This document shows positions 45,526-54,899 of a stretch of 64,000 bases of DNA, piece by piece. The stretch covers positions 21,061 to 85,060 of the forward strand of contig CAWBKW010000006.1 in assembly GCA_963789515.1 (NCBI GenBank), read 5' to 3'. Made by a program: the position numbers and the translations under genes. The number at the start of each line of letters is the position of its first letter. The first letter of the stretch is position 1. The DNA comes from JBAXEO01 sp963789515 (lineage in GTDB: Bacteria; Actinomycetota; Coriobacteriia; Anaerosomatales; JAAXUF01). Below the pieces are notes generated by a model that saw only the letters and a program-made list of their open reading frames with translations, was not told the DNA's origin and searched no databases.

Positions 45526-47163
45526 CTACGTCTGCGAGAACGTGAACCCGTCAGTCTCGAAGACCTCGATACACGCGTCGCAAACCGCCGGTTCGTAGAG
45601 CGCTCCGGCGCCTGCCCGGATCTCCGAGAGTGCACGCTCGACGCTCAGGCCCGGACGGTAGGGGCGGTGAGAGATCATCGCCTCGACCACATCGGCGACC
45701 ATGAGCACCTTCGTGCCGGGCAGCAGGTGCTCGCCGGTGAGCCCCCGCGGATAGCCCGACCCGTCGCAGCGCTCGTGGTGCTGGTAGACCAGCTCGGCGA
45801 TCGGGCCTTCCATGTTGGCCGATTCGATGATCAGATAGCCCGCCTCGGCGTGGCCTTTGATCAGCTCGAACTCGGGCTTTGAGAGCGTGCCGGGCTTCGA
45901 GAGTATCTCGGCGGGGATCGACACCTTGCCCACGTCGTGCATGAGTCCGGCAACGCGGATGCCGTCGACCTCGGAGGGGTCCATCCCGAGCTTCTCGGCG
46001 ATCCGAGTCGCCAGTTCGGCTACGCGGCGCTCGTGACCGGCCGTGTACGGGTCGCGCATCTCCACTACCTGGCTGATGACACTGATCGTGGACGTGAGCG
46101 TTCGGCTCAGCAGCGCCAGGTTGCGCTCGCGCTCCTGAAGGAGTTCCTCGAGGCGCTGTTCGCGCTGCTCCAAGGCGTCCTCGGTGGCCTTGCGACCGGT
46201 GATGTCCGCGACGATGGTCGCGAACTGGTTCGGAGCGGGCGAGTAGCAGACGACTTCCAGGTGGCGCTGAAGCCCCGGCGAGTAGTCCTCGTCACGCCTT
46301 GGGACGCCGCTTCTTGCCACCTCGGCGTAGCGCCGAATGAACTCCGGATTGAAGTCGGGGGTGATCTCGAGCACGGTGCGTCCGAGAACCTCCGCGACCT
46401 TCAGTCCCGTCGCGCGCTCGAAGGCCGGATTGGCTTGCACGAAACGGTAGTCGCAGGCCGTGCCCTCGTCGTCGAAGACGATCTCGTGAACCGCCAGGCC
46501 CTCGCTCATGTTCTCGAAGAGAAGCCGGTGGCGCTCTGCGCTCTCCTCAAGCGCGCCACTCGTCGCGATTCTCTGAAGCGTCACGAAGCACGGGTAGATG
46601 AACGCCTCGACGACGTGGGCCAGCGTCTCGGTGAGCGGCGCTCGGCTGAAGATGCACACACTGCCCAGTGCGATCTCCTCGTCTGCTATGCCGATGGCGT
46701 ACACGCGATGGATGCCGAGTGCTCTCTGCACGAAGGCAGCGGCCGGTTTGGGAACAACCGCGCCGATGAGTTGCGTCAGGCCGCCCTCCACTTCCGTGAG
46801 AACCGGAGCGAAGAAGCGGTCCCAGTCCTGCTCCTTGATCGACCAGGTGCTACCCACGACGTTGAAGCCCAGTACCGCGGTGGCGCTGGACAAGGCGCTG
46901 TCTTCGATCCCTAGAGCGCTTCGGACCGTCACCCATTCACGATCAGGAGTCGTACGGTTCACCAGCACGATGCTGTCCGGCGTCAGGTTCAGAAAGAACT
47001 CCTCGATGACGTCGAACACCGCACTCTCATCCGAGCACGCCACCAGCGCGCGGACCGCGAGGGCCAGCAGCTCGTTCTCGCGCGCGCTCCTCAGGGCGCT
47101 CTCTTCGGCCCGCAGGCCCTCGAGCACGTGACTCGCGGGCCGCAGATGTATGGCGTGCGCCAA
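45526..47163 (-). CDS. PAS/HD-GYP domain response protein
   Basis: 545 residues. An N-terminal GAF-like region (about 20-215) is followed by a PAS domain (about 218-335, FENMSEGLAVHEIVFDDEGT and ANPAFERATGLKVAEVLGRT), a coiled coil (EQREQRLEELLQERERNLAL) and a canonical HD-GYP domain (about 360-540): LMHDVGKVSIP, YQHHERCDGSGYPRGL and VADVVEAMISHRPYRPGL. All catalytic landmarks are present, so c-di-GMP phosphodiesterase activity is likely by family. No membrane helix, so it senses a cytoplasmic signal. It converges with the helicase gene. Unlike the other two HD-GYP proteins here it lacks the shared N-terminal domain. Confidence 0.88.
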   Translation of the reverse strand: MAHAIHLRPASHVLEGLRAEESALRSARENELLALAVRALVACSDESAVFDVIEEFFLNLTPDSIVLVNRTTPDREWVTVRSALGIEDSALSSATAVLGFNVVGSTWSIKEQDWDRFFAPVLTEVEGGLTQLIGAVVPKPAAAFVQRALGIHRVYAIGIADEEIALGSVCIFSRAPLTETLAHVVEAFIYPCFVTLQRIATSGALEESAERHRLLFENMSEGLAVHEIVFDDEGTACDYRFVQANPAFERATGLKVAEVLGRTVLEITPDFNPEFIRRYAEVARSGVPRRDEDYSPGLQRHLEVVCYSPAPNQFATIVADITGRKATEDALEQREQRLEELLQERERNLALLSRTLTSTISVISQVVEMRDPYTAGHERRVAELATRIAEKLGMDPSEVDGIRVAGLMHDVGKVSIPAEILSKPGTLSKPEFELIKGHAEAGYLIIESANMEGPIAELVYQHHERCDGSGYPRGLTGEHLLPGTKVLMVADVVEAMISHRPYRPGLSVERALSEIRAGAGALYEPAVCDACIEVFETDGFTFSQT

Positions 47164-47278
47164 GAAGCGGTCACTTCCCCTGATCGCCGAACGGTCTCCA
47201 AACGGGTTCTAGAACCCTATGACCAGTATCGGCGTGGGGCGTGGGGCACTTGACCGTCCGGCCACGGCCTCGGATGCG

Positions 47279-47773
47279 TCACTCGGCGAGACTCGTATAG
47301 ACGGCGCGACGCGCTTGCTCGAGCACCACGGCGACCTCGTGCTGCTGCTTGGAGTTGCCCGCGTGGTCGACTTCGATGACCGCCTCCTGAAGCTGCCAGC
47401 AGGCATCCCTCAACTCGCGCCGCGCCCCGACGGCCGGAACGGTCTCGTCGCCCATCGCACTTGATGAACGCAGCCGGTACCCGAGCCCTCGCACCGTTTC
47501 CACCACGTCGGAAGCGCCCGCCTCGGCGAGCTTCTGGCGGAGCCGGTACACGAGGACGCTCACCGACTCGGGAGAGCAGCCGGCCTCGTCAGGATCGCCG
47601 GAAAGCTGATCTGCCGAGAAGACCCACCCGGGATGCTCGGCGAGCATCATGACGATGTCGAACTCCTTTGAGGAGAGCGGCACCGTGTTTCCGCCAACAA
47701 GCACCACGTGCTCGTGCGGACACACCTGCAACTCGCCGACGGTGAGATTGTCCGATGTCGGCACCGTGCACAC
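47279..47773 (-). CDS. PhoB-type winged-helix regulator without receiver domain
   Basis: 164 residues from GTG 47773 (AGGGGGG upstream; an alternative GTG lies at 47764). Residues about 10-100 are an OmpR/PhoB Trans_reg_C domain: VVLVGGNTVPLSSKEFDIVM, MLAEHPGWVFSADQLSG, SVSVLVYRLRQKLAEAG, and VETVRGLGYRL, the classical wing motif. There is no phosphoacceptor receiver domain; a helical C-terminal extension of about 60 residues (LQEAVIEVDHAGNSKQQHEV) replaces it. It is divergently transcribed from the YAPYT-repeat gene with about 115 bp between, so that gene is the obvious target. This is inference from position. Confidence 0.82.
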   Translation of the reverse strand: MCTVPTSDNLTVGELQVCPHEHVVLVGGNTVPLSSKEFDIVMMLAEHPGWVFSADQLSGDPDEAGCSPESVSVLVYRLRQKLAEAGASDVVETVRGLGYRLRSSSAMGDETVPAVGARRELRDACWQLQEAVIEVDHAGNSKQQHEVAVVLEQARRAVYTSLAE

Positions 47774-47888
47774 CCCCCTATCAGACCTATACCCGCCATG
47801 TACCCGAATGTTCAGCGGGGGTTGCCCGTGGGTTCGAAACCAACGGCAACATACGGAGTGAGGTTGTGTCTTGGAAGGAGGGATTGAG

Positions 47889-48317
47889 ATGACATCGAAC
47901 ACTGATCGGCTGCATGCCACTCGCACTGTGAAGGGCTGGGTTCTGATCGCGCTTGCCCTCGTGCTCGTGTTCGCGATGGCGTCAGTCGCCCTCGCGCAGA
48001 TCTACTCGGACGGTGCCGGGTGGTCTTCGGCCCCCTACGCGCCGTACACGGTGACCGAAGAGGAGCCGTATGCGCCGTATACCGCAGGTCCGGTGGTGCA
48101 CGAGGTGCCCTATGCACCCTACACCGCTGGTCCGGTTGTGAACGAGACGCCATACGCCGCTTACACCGAGAGGCCGTATGCACCCTATACCGCAGGGCCG
48201 GTGGTGCGCGAGGTTCCGTATGCGCCCTACACCGCGGGTCCGGTAGTGCGCGAGGTGCCGTACGCGGCCTATACGCCTGCGGACGAGCCGTACGCTCCGT
48301 ATCCTCTGCCCCGTTAG
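47889..48317 (+). CDS. Secreted YAPYT-repeat protein, unknown function
   Basis: 142 residues. ATG 47889 follows GGAGGG at good spacing. A signal peptide (VLIALALVLVFAMASVALA, cleavage after ALA) leads to a mature part of about 100 residues built almost wholly of tandem PYAPYTAGPVV-type units rich in Tyr, Pro and Val. No cysteine, no enzymatic fold, no anchor motif. Such Tyr/Pro repeats suggest an extended surface or matrix protein, possibly cross-linked or self-associating. It is divergent from a receiver-less PhoB-type regulator. I know no named family for this repeat. Confidence 0.78.
   Translation: MTSNTDRLHATRTVKGWVLIALALVLVFAMASVALAQIYSDGAGWSSAPYAPYTVTEEEPYAPYTAGPVVHEVPYAPYTAGPVVNETPYAAYTERPYAPYTAGPVVREVPYAPYTAGPVVREVPYAAYTPADEPYAPYPLPR
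48030..48306 (+). repeat. Tandem repeats encoding PYAPYTAGPVV units
   Basis: Four full copies of the unit PYAPYTAGPVV-x-E-V/T (14 residues, 42 bp) and several partial PYAAYT/PYAPYT units. Codons differ between copies (ccgtatgcgccgtatacc against ccctatgcaccctacacc), so the repeat is selected at protein level and is not a recent DNA expansion. Confidence 0.85.
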
Positions 48318-48433
48318 GTCGAGAGCGATAGGTTCCGCGGAAGCAGAGAGCGGTGGCAAGAACCCCGCGTGAGTCTCAGCGCACCCGCCAGTGCACGCCG
48401 GCGGGCGGCGTTGGGGCTTGGCGGGGTTCTCGG

Positions 48434-48877
48434 CTACTCGAGCAGGTAGTCTGACGAGTTGTACGGCGGAAGGTTCTCGTGCCAGTCGAGTCGGCCGTTG
48501 TCGCGCCAGTCGATGATGTGCCAGATCTCGTGCGCGAGGATCTTCTCGATGGCCACGCTGTGGCTTCGGCTGATGACGATCCGACCCTCGGTGTAGTAGG
48601 CGACCGCCTGCTCGCCGCGAGGGGTCTCGCCGAGCACGACCGTGACGCCATCGAGGCTGCGGTATCGCGCCTTCAGCCCGTCGAGGACCTCGTTCGCTCG
48701 GCGTGTGTCGCTGACTACATCGCCCACGACTCCCGTCCCTGTCTGCGTGGCGACAGCAGCGGTCGACGACGGGGTCGCCATCGCCGCGCTCCGGAGTGTG
48801 GTGGTCGTCGAGGATGGAGAGCCGGCCACAAGAGCGGCCAGGCTTCCGACCAAGAAGAATGCGTACAGGGGTCTCAT
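48434..48877 (-). CDS. Small secreted HExxH putative metallopeptidase
   Basis: About 147 residues from ATG 48877. An N-terminal hydrophobic segment (LYAFFLVGSLAALVAGSPSS) suggests export, followed by a Ser/Thr/Ala-rich linker and a domain with the zinc-binding signature KILAHEIWHIIDW (HEIWH). The third ligand is uncertain; Asp or Glu residues occur in the following DWRDNGRLDWHENLP. No Shine-Dalgarno is obvious, and a longer frame starts at 48946 but is Arg-rich. It is too small for most known protease families, so it may be an M48- or SprT-like minimal form. Convergent with the YAPYT gene (about 120 bp). Confidence 0.6.
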   Translation of the reverse strand: MRPLYAFFLVGSLAALVAGSPSSTTTTLRSAAMATPSSTAAVATQTGTGVVGDVVSDTRRANEVLDGLKARYRSLDGVTVVLGETPRGEQAVAYYTEGRIVISRSHSVAIEKILAHEIWHIIDWRDNGRLDWHENLPPYNSSDYLLE

Positions 48878-49029
48878 GATCAGGCGATTCAGCGAGATAC
48901 GTGCCGAGCGGCGCGCCGCCGCCGTGGGCAGCGCAGCGACACCCACGGACGTGCGGCCGGGCGACGGGTGGACGGCGATTGGGTATCTACGCGTCTAGCG
49001 CGTCCGCCGAGAGATCCCAGGAGAACCCC

Positions 49030-50988
49030 GTGAGCAGTTCCCCCCGCGCCATCGACACCTCGCTGTTCGATCAGGCCACGGCGGCATCCGAGGACTTCTA
49101 CCGGCACGTGAACGGCGGCTGGCTCGACGCCAACCCCGTGCCGCCGGAGTACGGCGCGTGGGGCGCGTTCCACGAGGTGAACCAGCGCAACGAGGCTCTG
49201 TTGCACCGGCTCCTGAAGGCGGCAGCGGACGACGACTCGCCGAGCGGCACGCCCGCTCGCATGGCCGGCGACTACTTCGCGGCGGCGATGGATGAGGCGG
49301 CGATCACCGCAGCGGGCGTGACGCCGCTCGACCCTTTCCTTCGCGCATCGATGTAGCGCAGTCCGTCGCCGACGTACGCGCCGTCGCGCGCGACCTCGTT
49401 CCCGTGGGCGTGAACGCGTTCCACTCGCTGGGAGTCTCGTCCGACTTCGAGAACGCGGACGCCTACCTCGTCTACGTCGGGCAGGGCGGGCTGGGCCTGC
49501 CCGAGCGCGACTACTACGTCCGCGACGACGACGCCTCGAAGCAGATGCGCGACGCCTACCGAGGCCACATCGCCAGACAGCTCGGGAACCTCGGCGACAG
49601 CGATGACACCGCGCGCGACGCGGCCGAGCGGATCCTCGCGTTCGAGACGCGCCTCGCCGAGGCCTCCTACCCCGCCGAGAAGATGCGCGACGTGCAGCTC
49701 ACCATGAACCGCCACGACGTCTCGGCGCTCGACAAGCTCATGCCGGACTTCGGGCTGAGCTCCTACCTCACCGAGCTGGGCGTCACATCGCCGAGCGTGA
49801 ACGTCGACAACCCGGGGTTCTTCTCGGCGCTCGAAACGACTCTGGCCGAGACACCGATCGAGACGCTGCGCGACTACCTGCGCTGGACGGTCGATCCGCA
49901 CGTACGCGAGCGCGCTCGCACCCGCCTTCGAGGACGAGGCGTTCGCCTTCTTCGGCCGGACGCTGGGCGGGCAGAAGAAGATGCGGCCCCGCTGGAAGCG
50001 CGTGATCGACGCGGCGAGCTCGGACATCGGCGAGCTGGTGTCGCAGCTCTACGTCGCCGAGGCCTTCTCCGAGCAGGCGAAGCATCGCTGCGAGGAGATG
50101 GTCGACCACCTGCTCTCGGCGATGGGCACGGCGATCCGCGGCGCCGAGTGGATGACCGAGACGACCAGGCCGCAGGCGCTGGAGAAGCTCGCCGGCTTCT
50201 CCTACAAGATCGGATTCCCCGACGAGTGGCGGGACTACTCGGCCCTCGTCATCGAGCGGGACTCGTTCGTCGCGAACCGCATGCGTTGTGCGCGGTTCGA
50301 GTACGACCGGGAGATCGGCCGCCTGGGCGATCCCGTCGACAGGACCGAATGGGCGATGCCGGCGCATTCGGTCAACGCGTACTACCACCCGCTGCTCAAC
50401 GAGATCGTCTTCCCCGCAGGCATCCTGCAGCCGCCGTTCTTCTACGCCGACGCGGACGACGCCGTGAACTACGGCGCCATCGGCGCGGTGATCGGCCACG
50501 AGATCACGCACGGCTTCGACGACCGCGGCAGCCACTTCGATGCCCAGGGCGCGCTTCGTGAGTGGTGGACCGAGGAGGACCGGGCGGAGTTCGACCGGCG
50601 CGCGACCGTGATCGCCGAGCAGTTCGATGCGTACGAGGTCATCGGCGGCCTGCACGTCAACGGCCGGCTCACGCTCGGCGAGAACATCGCCGACCTCGGC
50701 GGCCTCTCTATCGCGCTCAACGCGCTTCGAGAGGCGCACGGCGACTCCGGCGCCGCGATCGACGGCCTGACACCGACGCAGCGGTTCTTCATCTCGTGGG
50801 CGACCGTCTGGCACATGAACTACACCGAGGAGTACGCGACGCTGCTGGTGAACATCGACCCTCACTCGCCGTCGCGGTTCCGCGTGAACGGACCGCTCGC
50901 GAATCTGCCCGACGTTCGCGGCTGCGTTCGACGTTGCCGAGGGGTCGCCGATGGCGCGCCCTGAGGAGCTGAGGGCGCACATCTGGTA
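49030..50988 (+). CDS. M13-family metallopeptidase, PepO-like (three frameshifts)
   Basis: About 652 residues when read through. GTG 49030 has AGGAG seven bases upstream. The start matches the family: TAASEDFYRHVNGGWLDANP, VPPEYGAWGAFHEVNQRNEA. Frames break near 49345 (correct: IDVAQSVADVRAVARDL), 49915 (correct: LAPAFEDEAFAFFGRTLGG) and 50925 (correct: FAAAFDVAEGSPMARPEEL). Catalytic zinc motif GHEITHGFDDRG and the third ligand Glu in ENIADLGGL are intact, as are NAYYHPLLNEIVFPAGILQP and the C-terminal IW. No signal peptide is seen, so it is intracellular, as in PepO of lactic acid bacteria. It cleaves oligopeptides. Confidence 0.88.
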
Positions 50989-51034
50989 GCGGTGCGGCGC
51001 ATGACTCCGCGCGCAATCGCGCCCCAGGCCGGGG

Positions 51035-52036
51035 CTACCGAGTCTCGAACTCGAAACGCTCCGAGGCGAGAGCCTTCACCCGAACGGGCAGCCCGAGGGT
51101 CTTGCCTTTGAGCGAGGCCTCGAGGGTGGCCTGATCGGGCAAGGTGCCGGAGCCCGAGATGACGATCGTCAGCCGATCCTCGTCCGCAGTGGACGAGACG
51201 AGTTCGAAGCCCGATCCGTTCAGCCAGGCCGTCGTCGCCGAGGATCCGGCCTGCTCGACGTTCTGCTTGGCGTAGGTCTTCAGGCTCGTGTATGCCAGGG
51301 GGACCATGATGAGCAGCAGCATCATGACGACTATCGCGATGGCGGCGCGCCTTCCCCGCTTGGAGTGCCCCACGAACGCGACGCGCGGGAAGCCCATCAG
51401 GCCGAACACCAGTGCGCCGGTGAGCACGATCGCGAGGTAGTTGGTCATGAACAGCAACAGGCTGCCGAGGGCGAGATCCGGTCGATTGGTCGAGAACAGG
51501 ATCCCGGCGTTTGCCAGCGGCGGCACGAGCGAGATGGCGATCGCGACGCCCGGCAGCGTATCGGACACGTCCTTGCGGCCGATCGCGAACGCCCCCGCGA
51601 GTCCGGTCGCGAGCGCCGCGAGCAGATCGAGCAGCCGAGGGCTCGTCCGCAGCATGATCTGCGGCACGTTCTCGGGGTTGAAGCTGGAAGGCATCACCAG
51701 CGAGAGCACGTAGCCGACGAGCACGGCCGTGGCCGCGCCCGCCAGCCCGACGAGGAGCGAGTTCGTGATCGCCCTTCGATCGCCGAGGCTGATCCCGAAC
51801 GCCAGTCCCATGATCGGCAGCATCAGCGGCGCTACGATCATCGCGCCGATCACCGCGGCAACCGAGTCCGAAAGCAGGCCGTAGGTCGAGATCGCCGCAG
51901 CGAGCGTGAGCAGGATTCCGAAACGGATCAGCTTGTCTTGCAGGTTGGGCTGCTCGAAGACCACGACGTCACGGACGCGCGCGACCTCCGCATCGGTGAC
52001 CTCGCCGCCGTGCAGGAGCTCTGACAGCCTATCCAT
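51035..52036 (-). CDS. DUF389 / TIGR00341 membrane protein
   Basis: 333 residues from ATG 52036 (GGAGGGG upstream); the longer frame to 52321 is not similar to the family. A cytoplasmic N-terminus (LSELLHGGEVTDAEVARVRD) is followed by six or so helices: ISTYGLLSDSVAAVIGAMIV, APLMLPIMGLAFGISLGDRR, ATGLAGAFAIGRKDVSDTLP, GVAIAISLVPPLANAGILF and ALVFGLMGFPRVA. The C-terminal soluble domain is of about 90 residues. The GAMIVAPLMLPIMG motif is diagnostic. Function is unknown in the family; membrane transport is suspected. Confidence 0.87.
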   Translation of the reverse strand: MDRLSELLHGGEVTDAEVARVRDVVVFEQPNLQDKLIRFGILLTLAAAISTYGLLSDSVAAVIGAMIVAPLMLPIMGLAFGISLGDRRAITNSLLVGLAGAATAVLVGYVLSLVMPSSFNPENVPQIMLRTSPRLLDLLAALATGLAGAFAIGRKDVSDTLPGVAIAISLVPPLANAGILFSTNRPDLALGSLLLFMTNYLAIVLTGALVFGLMGFPRVAFVGHSKRGRRAAIAIVVMMLLLIMVPLAYTSLKTYAKQNVEQAGSSATTAWLNGSGFELVSSTADEDRLTIVISGSGTLPDQATLEASLKGKTLGLPVRVKALASERFEFETR

Positions 52037-52063
52037 GCCTTCCCCTCCATACGGTGTTCCTCC

Positions 52064-52352
52064 CAGCTCTTGGTACCACACGGAGCTGGCTTTGGGTATT
52101 CTCGCCGAGGCCAGGCAGGGCCTTGGCGTCGCCGAGGTACTCAGCAGGTGGAAAGCGTGGCTTGCCGAGAACAACGCCACGGTCATGGCCGCGCTGTTGC
52201 TCGTGCTCGGAGTCGTGAGGTCCGCTGGCCTGGGCACACCGAGCAACCACCCTGCGCAGGCAATTGAGGCACGCACGCCAGAGGGCCCCGACCGGATGGT
52301 CGAGGCCCTCGCTAGGCTCAAGTGTGGCGCCTGTTCAGGCGGCGAGAAGTAG
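52064..52352 (+). pseudogene. Possible C-terminal fragment of a GAP/Sap-family membrane protein
   Basis: The plus frame here reads LGVAEVLSRWKAWLAENNAT, VMAALLLVLGVVRSAGLG, resembling the last helix of GAP (sulfolipid-addressing protein-like) family proteins, in which a W-L-x-x-N stretch precedes a terminal V-L-G-V helix. Nothing upstream in frame resembles the first helices, since the DUF389 gene occupies that DNA on the other strand. Either a decayed remnant or a chance frame; the gap between DUF389 and sulfatase genes (52037-52378) has no other content. Confidence 0.35.
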
Positions 52353-52378
52353 TCGAGACGCCGCAGGGCTCGTGACTC

Positions 52379-54730
52379 TCACTGCCGTGCCATGTGTGCG
52401 CGCATCTCAGCCTCGGCGTCGTGGATGAGCTCACCCGCGACGTCGACCGTCACGGTATGGATGCATCCCGTGAACTTGAAGGGGCTCGGGTACTCCTCGG
52501 TGACCGGCGAACCAGGGTTGGCGCCGCAGGTCAGCGCTCCCGGGTTGAGCATGAACGGCACGGTCCAAGGCGCGTCGGCGTTGCCCACCAGGGCCCCATC
52601 GATGTAGAGCTGCAGCCTCGCCGGGACGCCGTGTCCCTTGGGCATGTCCGGCTGACCGGTAGGCTCGAACTCGAAGCGCAGCTCGTGCTTGCCAGCGGGA
52701 ACCGGCACATCGGACTCGACGCCGAACACCTGGCGACCTACGTAGTTGTGGACATAGCGCAGCTTGCCGTCCTTGATGAAGAACGAGTAGCCTCCAGCCG
52801 CGGTCCCCTGACAGAGCATCACGCCCTCGGCGCCCTCTGCGGGGATCTCGACGTCGGCCGTGATGGAGTGCGGGCGGTTGAGTACCTTGGGAGCGGCGAA
52901 GAACGGGACCGACTGGGTGTCAGGACGGTAGACGTACTGGTCCCTGGGCGGCGCGGCCTCAGGCTTCTCGGCCAGGACGCGGGCGATACCGCTGCCGTCG
53001 ACCGGCAGGACGTCGTACTTGCCGGCCTCTGCGTACCACGTTGCGATCAGCGCGATGAGGCGCTGGCGGTTGCCCTCGGCCAGGTTGTGGCTCTCGGTGA
53101 AGTCCTCGTCGGTGTGGTAGAGCTCCCAGCCCGTCGCGTCCAGTTCAGAAAGCTTGTCCGATGAGATCGGATTGCCGAATCCGGTGCCCGCCTCTGCGAA
53201 CGAGGGTCCCGGCCACGGGCAGACCGCCCGCCAGCCGTCGTGATAGATGGCGCGATGACCGAGCATCTCGAAGTACTGGGTGCGGCGCCGGCTCACGGCG
53301 TCCGGGTCATCAAACGTGTGCGCGAAGCTCACGCCTTGGATCGGGGACTGGGTCACGCCGCGGATCTGCGCCGGCGGCTTGACGTCGAGCAGGTCGAGCA
53401 CCGTGGGCACCATGTCGATGATGTGTGCGTACTGGGTGCGGACCTCGCCTCGCGCCTTGATGCCCTCGGGCCACGACACGATGAACGGGTCGCATGCGCC
53501 GCCGCGATACGTCTCGCGCTTCCAGCGCTTGAACGGGGTGTTGCCCGCGTTGGTCCAGCCCCACGGGTAGTGATTGAAGTGCTTCGGGCCACCGATCTCG
53601 TCGATCAGCGCCAGACTCTCCTCGAGCGGTTCCTGCGCGTTGTTGAAGAACTGGGCCTCGTTGGTCGTGCCGGTGGGCCCGCCCTCGGCGCTGGCGCCGT
53701 TGTCGGAGATGACCATGATGATGGTGTTATCGAGCTGTCCGGTCTCCTCGAGGAAGTCGAGCAGCCGACCGAACTGGTGGTCGGTGTGCGAAAGGAAGCC
53801 GGCGAACACCTCCATCATCCGAGCAGAGAGCCTCCGCGCATCGTCCGAGAGGCTGTCCCACTCGGGAACGTCCGGGTCATGGCGCGACAGGTCGCAGTCC
53901 GCCGGGACGATACCGATCTCCTTCTGGCGAGCGAACGTCTTCTCGCGGTAGGCATCCCAGCCATCGTCGAACGCGCCCTTGTACTTGTCGATCCACTCCT
54001 TGGGGGCGTGGTGCGGCGCGTGCGTGGCACCGAAGCACAGGTGCATGTAGAACGGCTTGGCCGGGTCGATCTGCTTGGAGTCGGTGATGAAGGAGACCGC
54101 CTTGTCCACCAAGTCCTCGCTCAGGTGGTAGCCCTCTTCCGGGGTCTTTGGCGGCTCGACCTGGTGGTTATCGTAGACGAGGTCCGGATACCACTGGCTG
54201 GTGTCCCCGCCGAGGAAGCCGTAGAAGCGCTCGAAGCCGCGAGCGACGGGCCAGCGGTCGTAGGGTCCCGCCGCAGTCTCGTGGTTGCTCGGCGTCAGGT
54301 GCCACTTGCCGATCATGAAGGTGTTGTAGCCCTCGCCGACGAGCATCTCGGACAGCATCCCGTTCTCGAACGGCATGATGCCGTTGTATCCGGGAAAGCC
54401 GGTGGCGAACTCCGTGATGCACGCGAGTCCGTTGCTGTGGTGGTTGCGGCCAGTGACGATGCACGAGCGGCTGGGTGAACACAGCGCCGTCGTGTGCATG
54501 TTGTTGTAGCGCAGCCCGTTCGCAGCGATCCGGTCGAAGTTGGGTGTCTCGATCGGGCTGCCGTAGCAGCCGAGATTGCCGAACCCGGTGTCGTCCATGA
54601 CGACGAAGAGGACGTTGGGCGCCCCCTCCTTGGGCGTCACCGGCTTCGGCCATGCCGGGCTCGACTCGTCGGTGGTCCTCCCGATCACCCCTGGGAACGG
54701 GGTGCCCGGCGGGTACTCCACTAGCGCCAT
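52379..54730 (-). CDS. Type I arylsulfatase
   Basis: 783 residues from ATG 54730, with GGAG five bases upstream; the longer frame is unlike the family. The alkaline-phosphatase superfamily core contains NVLFVVMDDTGFGNLGCYGS (calcium-binding Asp pair), the CSPSR motif in TTALCSPSRSCIVTG (Cys84, to be converted to formylglycine), TGRNHHSNG, and YMHLCFGATHAPHHAPKEWI. VISDNGASAEGG gives the second Asp/Asn pair. A C-terminal beta-sandwich of about 190 residues (from SITADVEIPAEGAEGVMLCQ) resembles a concanavalin-like domain. No signal peptide, so it is probably cytoplasmic. Activity requires a formylglycine-generating enzyme or anSME, not seen here. Confidence 0.9.
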   Translation of the reverse strand: MALVEYPPGTPFPGVIGRTTDESSPAWPKPVTPKEGAPNVLFVVMDDTGFGNLGCYGSPIETPNFDRIAANGLRYNNMHTTALCSPSRSCIVTGRNHHSNGLACITEFATGFPGYNGIMPFENGMLSEMLVGEGYNTFMIGKWHLTPSNHETAAGPYDRWPVARGFERFYGFLGGDTSQWYPDLVYDNHQVEPPKTPEEGYHLSEDLVDKAVSFITDSKQIDPAKPFYMHLCFGATHAPHHAPKEWIDKYKGAFDDGWDAYREKTFARQKEIGIVPADCDLSRHDPDVPEWDSLSDDARRLSARMMEVFAGFLSHTDHQFGRLLDFLEETGQLDNTIIMVISDNGASAEGGPTGTTNEAQFFNNAQEPLEESLALIDEIGGPKHFNHYPWGWTNAGNTPFKRWKRETYRGGACDPFIVSWPEGIKARGEVRTQYAHIIDMVPTVLDLLDVKPPAQIRGVTQSPIQGVSFAHTFDDPDAVSRRRTQYFEMLGHRAIYHDGWRAVCPWPGPSFAEAGTGFGNPISSDKLSELDATGWELYHTDEDFTESHNLAEGNRQRLIALIATWYAEAGKYDVLPVDGSGIARVLAEKPEAAPPRDQYVYRPDTQSVPFFAAPKVLNRPHSITADVEIPAEGAEGVMLCQGTAAGGYSFFIKDGKLRYVHNYVGRQVFGVESDVPVPAGKHELRFEFEPTGQPDMPKGHGVPARLQLYIDGALVGNADAPWTVPFMLNPGALTCGANPGSPVTEEYPSPFKFTGCIHTVTVDVAGELIHDAEAEMRAHMARQ

Positions 54731-54899
54731 GATGGCTCCTTTCGTTGCTGGTCGGTCTCGGATCGCCGTGCAGTGCGACCCGTCTGGCTGGGTGGTTCGA
54801 ATCCTGGGGTCGGTTGAATCCCTACTCGGTCTCATTACCCCCTTTCGGCGGCGGGAACCGTCGCGCACGCCGATAAGACGTGATGGATCGAGGCTAGAC

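Noticed and set aside
48030..48306. CRISPR array or non-coding satellite
   Set aside because: The 42-bp unit keeps reading frame and varies at synonymous sites; there are no unique spacers. It is a protein-level repeat.
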